From: Sphacelaria rigidula
Taxonomy: Eukaryota; Phaeophyceae; Sphacelariales
Direction of reading: 5' to 3'
Length of the DNA stretch: 23,046 nucleotides
Assembly: GCA_964200075.2 (NCBI GenBank)
Contig: CAXNAA020000289.1
Location: forward strand, 1 to 23,046
Positions 11,583 through 20,100 of the stretch are shown here, in pieces (position 1 is the stretch's first letter; each line of letters starts with the position of its first letter). Position numbers and translations under genes: made by a program. Below the pieces are notes generated by a model. That model did no database searches, was not told where the DNA came from, and was given only the letters and a program-made list of their open reading frames with translations.

Positions 11583-11628
11583 TACCGCCTTCCGGGGATC
11601 CCAGGGTGAAGACCCCCGGAAGGCGGTA
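11583..11628. repeat. Perfect 15-bp inverted repeat with 16-base loop
   Basis: TACCGCCTTCCGGGG at 11583-11597 pairs exactly with CCCCGGAAGGCGGTA at 11614-11628. An A run (11640-11649) follows. The context is non-coding. It could be a small fold-back insertion or a structured RNA; nothing decides. Confidence 0.75.
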
Positions 11629-12446
11629 CAGAATGCCTGAAAAAAAAAGATGCGTCCAACCAATCCCGAAATAACCCCCCCACAAAAAGTGCACCCGAGA
11701 CCGTCCGACAAACCGGCTGCGATCCCAGTATTGGGCTCGTGTGCAGTAATTTCAACCACATAAGAGGTGTGTAGCAGTCCGAAATCAGCTATAACGCCCC
11801 AATGAGTCCCGTCGTGCAGCACGAAACCAGCTCGAACGGCATTTATGATCATCGCGTCCGTGAATTATTTTGGCCGGTACGGGGAGGGGGGGGGGGCTAT
11901 CTTAGCAGCAGTCGTCCCGGGGTAGTCCAAGGAACATATGTACAAAGTTTGGTCGATAAACACGAAAACCTCATACAGATTTTTTCGACTTGACGTTGTA
12001 AACCTTTTGGGACCGACCCCCCACTAACACAGAGTTGACCCCATTTTAGCGAAACAATAAAAAATAGGTCTTCGAGCGACCTGCCCAATCACGGCGAGGC
12101 GAAATTCATCGGCCAGACCCGAACGACCAGCGCGGGGAATGTTGGCGAGTATGATGCCGCTGCAAAGATCGTGTGGGGGCCCTATCCCAGGCCCAGATGA
12201 GCCTCCCCAGGTTTCCAAGTACAAGGCGGTCGGAGCTGGGTTTTATGGTATTACTTGCACTCAGTATAGCGTTCCCGAGTTCGTCCGGAGTTTTTTTTTG
12301 TCACAATTCTATACTAAAACGTAGTAATTACACTAACATAGGGTGGAGAGGGGAAAACCGGGAAGGAGTGTACATGCCACAATGTGGTCATTTTCACGAG
12401 GCACAAAAACCAGGTGGGCCGTGGAAAGACAAAAGGAGCTACCGTC

Positions 12447-13083
12447 ATGAGTTCTGCTTATCTCTCTGCCGATGACTTGCAGTGTGCAGTGAACATATAT
12501 GTAGTGGATGGGGATGAAGAAGCTGAATATAGGCAGTTGATCTCGGTAGCTGAAAACTGCCCAGAACGTCTGCGTGAGTATGCCGCTGCAGCCGCGACGG
12601 CGATCGGGGAGGCGTACTATTATACACTGTACTGTACTATACTGTGTGCATGCGCGCCGCAACGCTGATACCCTTCGAAGAGAATTTGCCGCATGCAACA
12701 AAGAGGGAAATTGCGGCCCACCCCGACCACAAATGGCTGTGTGGCGAAGTGATGGGAACAAAAGTATCATCCAAAGCCACNNNNNNNNNNCCCGCCGGTC
12801 GCCGCATCCTGTTGGAAGCTCTCCACCGCGACCCATACTGCTTGCTACATCAGATGAACACCACCTAATGCGCACCCTGCACCTGAAAATAGATTGGATA
12901 AAACTTTCAGTCTTCGTCATACCCCTGCAGTTGCACACGCGGATTTTCATCAACACATCACTGTTTCGTGCAGACTTCAGACACGTCATTCCTAACCAGC
13001 CGCATTGGTCGTTCTGGAGGCCCGGTCCCGAAAGGGTTGAGTTCACCCAAGGAAGATGTTTCCATACTAAAACCAAGCAGTCG
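12447..13083 (+). CDS. Candidate exon pair of an unknown gene across an assembly gap
   Basis: ATG 12447 opens MSSAYLSADDLQCAVNIYVV and an acidic continuation up to a GTGAGT donor at 12574. An acceptor TTTCGTGCAG at 12964-12973 lets the frame continue in phase to a GTAAGT donor or TAA stop at about 13083. The proposed intron contains the 10-N gap. The first piece looks coding by composition; the second overlaps a possible repeat. No family recognised. Confidence 0.2.
12781..12790. other. Assembly gap, 10 N
   Basis: Ten undetermined bases. The true length is unknown, so frames crossing it should not be trusted. Confidence 0.98.
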
Positions 13084-13169
13084 TAAGTTTGCACGTTTCA
13101 AGCTCAAAACACCGCACAGATGCGCAAAACTTCACGCCGTTTCTAGGAGTTCGACCCTGAAACTTCGCG

Positions 13170-13256
13170 CAATTGCGTGTGTGTTGTCGTCCCATCTATT
13201 CTGGAGGCCGGCCTACACCTTTCGGCGTATGTGGGCGCACCAGCCGGGGTCACACA
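13170..13256 (+). repeat. Dispersed repeat of about 85 bp, copy 2
   Basis: This copy matches 2545-2635. Both read CVLSSHL in one frame, but neither frame is long or otherwise gene-like. Confidence 0.55.
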
Positions 13257-13433
13257 GGAGGAAGACCAACACAGGAGCTTTTCTTTGTTTTAGTTCTCCT
13301 TCCTCCTGTGGTGCTTGCCTCTAGTTTTTCATCGCGAGAGGGGTTCAGCAGTCCCTTCCCCTCGTCGACTATTGAGTCGAATTTTGTGAACCCACGGCAT
13401 ACTTGATACCTCACAACCCCTTCGATATCAGTT

Positions 13434-13766
13434 TCAGTATAGAGCGCAACTCATCATCATTGAGTGATCGAGTAGACGGGGTTGTAGGGTAGGTATTATC
13501 AAAATGAGCGACTCTACTGGACGCACATGTGACTCCTCCATGGGAGAGTCAGCGGTGGAAACAGTGCAAGACGCGGAATCATCGGAGCAGTCGCCAGAGG
13601 AAGGAATAGAGAAAGACGCGATGGGGTCAGGAGTGATGAACCTGACCCCAAAGAGGCTCCGGCGGTCCGCGTTGTAGAGGTGGCCCATTTGGCTTTGATC
13701 CAAATGTTTTCTTGAATATGCATCCGAATCTTTGTTGAAGTTTGATCGGGAATCAGCGCTAATCAT
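13434..13766 (-). CDS. Possible ORF of 110 residues, unknown
   Basis: A complete ATG-started minus-strand frame, Ser/Asp-rich, beginning MISADSRSNFNKDSDAYSRK and containing SIPSSGDCSDDSASCTVS. Composition is plausible for a disordered protein or a first exon. It starts about 120 bases from the minisatellite. No domain is visible and chance remains possible. Confidence 0.22.
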   Translation of the reverse strand: MISADSRSNFNKDSDAYSRKHLDQSQMGHLYNADRRSLFGVRFITPDPIASFSIPSSGDCSDDSASCTVSTADSPMEESHVRPVESLILIIPTLQPRLLDHSMMMSCALY

Positions 13767-13883
13767 GGGTGTGCAACTCGGGGAATACGTCGGTGTTTAC
13801 CCTACCCGAGTTTGAGTATCTTGCGTACGAACTTGAATACCAAAGTTAAAGTTATACCCAAGGTTTTGGTACATCGGGTCCGG

Positions 13884-14439
13884 CCTCAGATACTCTACCC
13901 AACTTCCGGGTAGATTGGGTATGACCTCAAATACTCTACTCAAAATTTGAGTAGATTGAGTATGGCTTCAAATACCGTGCTCGATTTTTGAGTGGATCGA
14001 GTACGGTCTCAAATACTCTACTCAATTTTTGGGTAGATCGAGTATGACCTCAAATGCTCTACTCAATTTTCGGGTAGATCGAGTACGACCTCGAATACTC
14101 TACTCAAATATTGAGTAAGCACTCTCGGTAATACTTGAGTATAGAGTATTACTTGGGTATGACCTCAATACTCCACTCAAATTTCGAGTAGGTCGAGTGC
14201 GGCCTCATACACTCTACTCAAAATTTGAGTAGATCGAGTACGACCTCCAATATTCTACTCAAATACTGAGTAAACACTTTCAGTGATACTTGAGTATAGA
14301 GTATCACGTGGGTATGACTTCAGTACTCTACTCAAAGTTTGGGTAGGTTACGTATGATCTCAAATATTGAACTCGAACTTTGGGTAGATTGAGTACGACC
14401 TACAATACTGTACTCAAAATTTGAGTACAAAAATTATGA
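13884..14439. repeat. 41-bp minisatellite, 12 units, with 155-bp higher-order period
   Basis: Units start at 13884, 13925, 13966, 14007, 14048, 14089, 14163, 14203, 14244, 14318, 14358 and 14399. Lengths are 41 x5, 74, 40, 41, 74, 40, 41, 41. A typical unit is CCTCAAATACTCTACTCAAA followed by ATTTGAGTAG and ATTGAGTATGA, with CTACTCAAAATTTGAGTAG almost self-complementary. The two 74-bp units carry the same 33-bp insertion, so 74+40+41 occurs twice in a row as a 155-bp super-unit. Degenerate flanks reach about 13800 and 14475. Confidence 0.92.
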
Positions 14440-14617
14440 CTCTTCGAAAATACTGAGTATTGAGTATACTCCATTCGACCTGCCCTTGAATAGATCTATC
14501 CCTGCAAGGCTATTCTGGTCTTTTTACCCCAGGAGCGGTTGCACATCGTTGGAGGGTTATCGAAGTCAGTTCACAATATTCTTATTGTATCCATGGGCTC
14601 AAAATGGCCACTGGCAC

Positions 14618-15373
14618 TTAACCCTCAGACAGCGACCCCCCCGCACGTGGACGGAGATGGGCTATGCCACAGTTGGGGTTCACAACGGCTCATTTTTTCG
14701 CTACGCAAAACGCCTTTTGACATCAACATGTGGATGTTGGGCATCTACATAATTGGGAATAGTCCCGGAGAACCCCTGACCGGTTTTGACCCTGCAGTGT
14801 ATTGCGTACAGTCAGTACAGTATGTGTGCTGTCTACCTTCGCTGGATACAACGTCAAGAAACAGCCACCGTGCCATCGTTCTTCACGGAACACAGTCTAC
14901 TGCATGCTGCTGATGTCCCTGCTCAGTGCTCCACAACAACACTGCAGACGGTGTAAATCTATGCTGGCAACATATGAGGGATCAGGCAGGCGTCAAAGAC
15001 CATGGCCAGAGTGAAAAATACGTTTTTGTACCCATGTAATCTATGGTTGAATTGTCATGACCGACATGAGAAACACGGCTAGGCAGCGAAGTAGTCCACC
15101 TGTAGTCCACCTGTAGGGTAACGAAGTGACCATTTTGATAGCCGTGATTCGTCAGAATGGTCGCTCCGCTCCTCTCGGGCATCGTCCCTGCCTTATAATA
15201 TGCCGTGGAAAACTTCTAAACAAACATGGTTGACTTGGTGAGCTTTTCAACTGTTCTGCGAACAGGCCCCACCCGCCCGTCAAAAACCTCCTCCCCGCCC
15301 CCTATTCCCGGATGTATCTGGACTGTTAGCCTACGAAACTGTTCCGAGGCGACACTCGCTGTCTAAGGGTTGA
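14618..15373. mobile_element. 756-bp non-autonomous piggyBac-like element
   Basis: The left end is TTAA-CCCTCAGACAGCGA (14618-14635). The right end read inward is TCAA-CCCTTAGACAGCGA (15373 back to 15356), matching 16 of 18 bases; the right TTAA has one change. The right 70 bases also match the element end at 75-143. No transposase frame is recognisable; the frames at 14486-14913 are not convincing. Confidence 0.6.
15091..15116 (+). repeat. 11-bp tandem duplication
   Basis: GTAGTCCACCT occurs twice in a row followed by GTAG, inside the 756-bp element. Confidence 0.85.
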
Positions 15374-16506
15374 CAATCGCAGCTCCAATCTAGCAGCTTC
15401 TGTATTGATTGGTACGGGTCGCTATGTTTACTGTATAATATAATGAAGCTGACGTCAGCCGTTTTTTTGTTATTTTCCATGATTATCGTACGGATTCTGT
15501 TCCGCATTGTTCTCAAAGTACCAAGACACAAGCGCCGAGGTATGCCGTCTAAAGAAAGCGACGTCAAAACACAAGGGGTCGCACACTCGAGAGGGAGAAT
15601 CGACTAGTTGATCCATGTTGCGTGCTTAGTCATCTTCGCCGTTGTCCCCCAACGACTCTCTGTCGCGGTACTGAGTGTACCGCTCTGTGCCGCGAGATGC
15701 TATACGCCAGCCTTGGGCAGCCAGTGAACCTGTATTTTGTGCTATCGTACGGCGCCGATCGACCCGAGCCGTTGGAATGACGGCACGATAGCAAGCAGCA
15801 GTAGCACTGCCGTGTAACACAAGAGTGGGTTAACCCGTTCCAAGTTTCTTTCCCACGATTGTGTTCCGTCCAGGTAGCATGACACATACACGACGCAGAT
15901 GGTAGAACCACTTTGTTGCCTCTAGGCCCGTATCCAACGGCGCACTCTCTGTAAAGCAAACAAGCCCGGATGGAAAGTACATCGCTAGTTCTGGCCAGTA
16001 CAACCCCACAACGGGCACGGCGACACTCAAAGCAAACGTTGTGTACACCTCCGCGCGCACAAATATACGACAGCACTTGTGCAGAGACCCTACCCTGGAT
16101 ATCATACTAACCTGTTACTGTACTGTATTGCGGGTGCGGGTCCCAGAAGTCGAGCAAAAACATGTGCAACGGACTGCATACTACACTCAAGTTTGTATCA
16201 TATAATGCGCGACATTCGTATTGCGGCACTCGTCGAAAGGGTGCAGCAAGTTATTTGAAAACTGTACGTCATTGTTTGACCCGTAACTATGAAGGTACCG
16301 CCGACAGTTTGTTGCGGGATATTTTCAAGGCATTTCTGTCTTGCCAACTTTGCCTTTGCATGGCAGCTGTCCCGACCGTCAGTATAGTGAGTAGAGTGCA
16401 GTGGCATAGAAAACACAGCGTATGCGTGAAGCAGCAATATAGACGCACTCGGAACATCGCGCGCATGCATGCGCATCACTGCCGACAAGTCATTTGCCGC
16501 GATTCA
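15374..16506. other. Unassigned stretch between two mobile elements
   Basis: Two overlapping minus-strand frames occur (15630-16076 and 15830-16105). The second, with AEVYTTFALSVAVPVVGLYW, looks more protein-like and slightly hydrophobic but has no family or splice partner. The plus-strand 211-codon frame from 16162 runs into the MITE and is probably chance. Confidence 0.35.
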
Positions 16507-16870
16507 TACAGTGCCGGCCCGCTCATGAGAAACAGGTATTTTGAGCGGGGCTCAAAATCTGACTTTGGCAACCAAAATGAGAGTCATTTTCTTTTCAACA
16601 TTCGTCATGCCTGGCCAAGAAAATTGCATCTATTTATGATATTTGGTCATTCCTTAGTCCCAGCCCAGCAATTGCGTTATATTTCCTATCCCAGTTATTC
16701 TTCAAACGTACGAACTTTCGTTGTACAATGTCGTTTGATTTCCTACCGCTCTATTTCTCATCATGTCCCATCTTCTGAGCTCAACTGCGTACGGTAAATT
16801 TCTTAGTTTTTCGAAAATCTGAGGCTCAATTTCAAAAAATGACGTTTCTTATGAGCGGGCCGGCACTGTA
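16507..16870. mobile_element. 360-bp Tc1/mariner-type MITE with TA duplication
   Basis: The element is 16509-16868, flanked by TA at 16507-16508 and 16869-16870. Terminal inverted repeats start CAGTGCCGGCCCGCTCAT and pair for about 25 bases with one mismatch (GAGAAAC against AAGAAAC). TA duplication with CAGTG ends fits Tc1/mariner/pogo-type elements. No transposase is present. Confidence 0.85.
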
Positions 16871-17103
16871 ACGTGATCACGCACACAAGATGAAATGTGG
16901 ATTTTAAATCATGGGAAAGGTATAGTTCAGATATTCGTGTGTCTGCGCATCGTTCGTGCATTAGCTACCGGTCACGGCGCTCTTACATCTTGTTTCGGAG
17001 GTCTCGGTGAAAACATCTGGAACTAAAAATATCTCGAACGGAACGAGGTGGAAACTCGTGAAACGTACACTGTGGTGCCTCGGAACGTCTTGACCTGTTC
17101 CGT

Positions 17104-20100
17104 ATGCCGTTCGCTTTCGCTCAGGTACCGCCAAACTTGCCTATGGTCGGACCTTGGGACAAGCTGACGGATGCGGTCGTGAGGATTAACGGCTTGAATC
17201 CTGGCATGGTAAGAGCGCCAAGATATTCGAGCAGCAGTCAACTTGGGCAAATATTTGTCTCAATTTAGGATAGTATCGTGCCGCAAGTTGGGAGTGAGCC
17301 GCAGGGGGGGAAGGGATACATTTGTCATACAAATATGTATGGAGTGCTCGCAGCACAAGATAAACATTTGCTAGAGGTGAAACGAGCACTCGTACCTGCG
17401 GCAGGCTTACTTCGTTTCTGAAGGGAATATTTAGTTCACGAAGCCGAGCGGTGTGCGTCGCCGTAGCCGCCGAGATAAGGTGTTGTTCAAGACGTCGAGG
17501 GGCGTGCGTCTCAGTACCCGTCGAAACGATAGGTTGTTAAAGAGGATGGGCACTGTGCCATGCCCCCGAAATACTGATGTGCACCTGTTCTTTCACGTTA
17601 TAGTCCAGTTGGGGTGTGTGTGCCGGGGGTGGAGTGGGTGGGGTGTACTCATGATCTTGCATGCCATAGTCTTATGACCATTGACCTCGCATTCCTACAA
17701 AGCCGGGGCGGAGCATGCTGAGTTTTCGCCGGACCAGGCTTACAATTAATCACCAAGGGCGGAAGCCCGTGATGTGTTTGGCGAGTCGCATGAGGGGTGA
17801 GCTGCATCCCATTAAGAATTTTTGGCTGGAAGCGTACTGCTTATCTCGCATTTGGATGGCAGCCTACAATGAGTTTTCTATTTTCTGGTATCGCCACTCA
17901 CAGAGACAGCCACGGGTTCCACACTGCTTCATGGGTGTCTCACCGTTTAAAGCACTGCGTAGCATGACCATCTCCTTCGTGCGGTTTTGAGGTTCTCCAC
18001 AATACGATCTAGCTCGACCATCGTCATGGTCACCCCCCGTATCCTGGTTGCCTAGCTTACGCAGTGAGTGGCGTGTTCTACAGTGTCGTTGCCAATCGCC
18101 GTCAAGACTCAGAAGGGGGGGGGGAGGAAGGGATCTGCCCTCACACCCCGAAGCTACCACCAGAAATGCTCTGTCAGCCATACACGTTCCCAAACATGCG
18201 CCGGACATATTCCCGTACATGAAAAGAGTATAGAGCACACGCGCAGTGTCAGATACTGCAGAGTTCGCCGGTTAATACTGTTCACAGGACTGCAGCACCA
18301 TGTAGATAGACTGTACGACGAGAGATACAATCAGTACCGTACGTTACAGCAGTGACGTACAAGCACTCCGCGATCATCTCAACAGTGCTGTGCATGCACC
18401 CAGCTGTGCACGGTTATCCTAACACCGCTGTATTGCACCTCTCACAGGGAGTACAATACTGGGTTCTACGGCATGGTGCCTGCAAGAGACGGCACTACAG
18501 AACGGAACAGCCAACACGTATGTGTCGCACATGTTACAAACTGGAGTACCGCGTGCGTGCTATGTATCATGACGTCAGCGGCATTTCTGCTGCCGCTGCA
18601 GTGAAACCTTGTCAATCTCTCTCCGAACTGCTGAAATACTTGCGTTTCGTCCCCTGAGAGGCACTCCTAGCAGCAGATATGTTCGACTCTTTGACAGGAA
18701 TGCTTTTCACCGGGGCTGCAAAGTTGGGGTGGTGATATCGAGCGACTCCTGCTGGGGGGGAAGCAACTCTTTTGGTGGGGCCTCGAAAAAAGGCCGGTTT
18801 GTGTGTTGTATAGCAGCGGGGTTCCTCTGAAGAAGAAAAAAACGTTCGGGAAAAGAGTACGATGGGCCCGAGTTTTGCCACTAATTGTCCGAACCTCGCT
18901 TATATCACGGGACAGAGGGAGTAGTTACTCAAAGCCTGAAAGAAGGTACGGGATCAGCACATCTCTCTCCGAACTACGAAGTCATACTGAGTATTCCAGA
19001 TCATCATCAAAATTGCACCTGAGCTTCTGTATCCTTCCGATGGGGTACAAAGAAGCCGGAAAATTCCAGGATCAGGGGATAATAACGCACCATCCCCGCC
19101 TATGTATGTGTGTGTGTTTTTTCAATTCCAATGTGTTGTGAGGAACGCGTATCGCTAGAGTAGTCAGAGACCTACGAGGCAGACTGCCGTCCTGATGCCG
19201 AAAGAACTCCGAGGTTGGCAATGATTTCCTCTTGTATATGTTGTCAAGAAGTGGTCGCCAAGGGCTACCAGTTCCTCGGGGGATGTTGGACCGTCCTAAT
19301 ATGAGGCTCTTCCTGGAATCCCCCCGAGTTGTCTTGTTTCGTTGGCATTACAGGGTCCTCGGTAATCTGGTCCTTCCGGACCGTTCCTACCTTGTCCCTG
19401 CTTGCGCTGGTTCTTCATATATATGTGGCATCAGTCTCTGATATGTCACTGCAAAGAGGTGTCTTCAACAGTGTTACCTGATCATATACAAAAGTTGTTT
19501 CACCGTCGACAGTGCCCAAATGGCCTGTTTTTGACTATATAACACAAACCTTGCTTACATTCTGGACATCGGAGCCTCGCTTACATTACGGGACAGAGGG
19601 AGTACGTGATAGGTTGCGGAATATCCGCGCGTATGTGTGTCCTACCTTACAGAAGAGACGGCGAACCACCACGGTCTGTCGAGGACTCATGGCCTTTATA
19701 CGTAGTATTACATCGGCTTCACCTGGCGTAAAATCTGTGCGATGTATATGTACAGCATGTGTCGCAACTCGAGTAGATTTCTGAGCGGCTATTTTTCCAT
19801 AGCAACCATGCAGTAGACAGCATCGAGGGACGGACAGCACAGCGTGTGGCACTACTCTTTTGAAATTGTTGCCATTCTCAGTCTGTTGCACCATTTCCTG
19901 TTTTGTGTCCCTCTTGCGGAGCTTGATCAGAAGTTTTCGCTCAATTGTATGCGCACACCGTCTATCATGCCCAACAAAACCACACTGATCCACGATTACG
20001 TTGCTTAACGCCTCTCCGGGGTCACCCTTCATTCCCCGCTGCTGTGCCCCGTATAGCACACCCTGCAGGGAACGAACTGCTATCTTGTCGGCAGTGGTCC

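Larger units (their letters stand above)
9623..13883. other. 4.3-kb region without an assignable gene
   Basis: A purine-rich stretch (9690-9800), several weak open frames on both strands, a perfect 15-bp hairpin (11583-11628), a G run near 11884, a 10-N gap (12781-12790) and one repeat copy (13170-13256) are all I can identify. The better candidate frames are listed separately with low confidence. Confidence 0.4.
17209..20056 (+). other. 2.85-kb first intron of the LACTB2-like gene
   Basis: It begins GTAAGA after NPGM and ends GTATAG before HTLQ. It holds repeat copy B (about 17631-17963), two copies of a 30-bp transposon-end-like motif (18894-18923, 19575-19604), G runs near 18116 and 18757, and a minus-strand open frame at 19586-20059. 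No convincing exon of the host gene was found inside, and none is needed because the flanking codons align with the family without a gap. Confidence 0.75.

Noticed and set aside
11243-12224. Chain of minus-strand frames that might be a decayed gene
   Set aside because: Frames shift repeatedly, no domain is recognised and no splice model joins them.
12333-13094. Minus-strand frame of 253 codons
   Set aside because: It spans the N gap, so the frame across it is arbitrary, and its composition (Cys, Arg, Trp-rich) is not protein-like.
16162-16797. Plus-strand frame of 211 codons
   Set aside because: It crosses the left end of the TA-flanked MITE and has no recognisable motif; most likely chance.
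19311-19390. RVLGNLVLPD as N-terminal exon of the LACTB2-like gene
   Set aside because: The exon at 17104-17208 (VVRINGLNPGM) matches the family far better and splices in phase.
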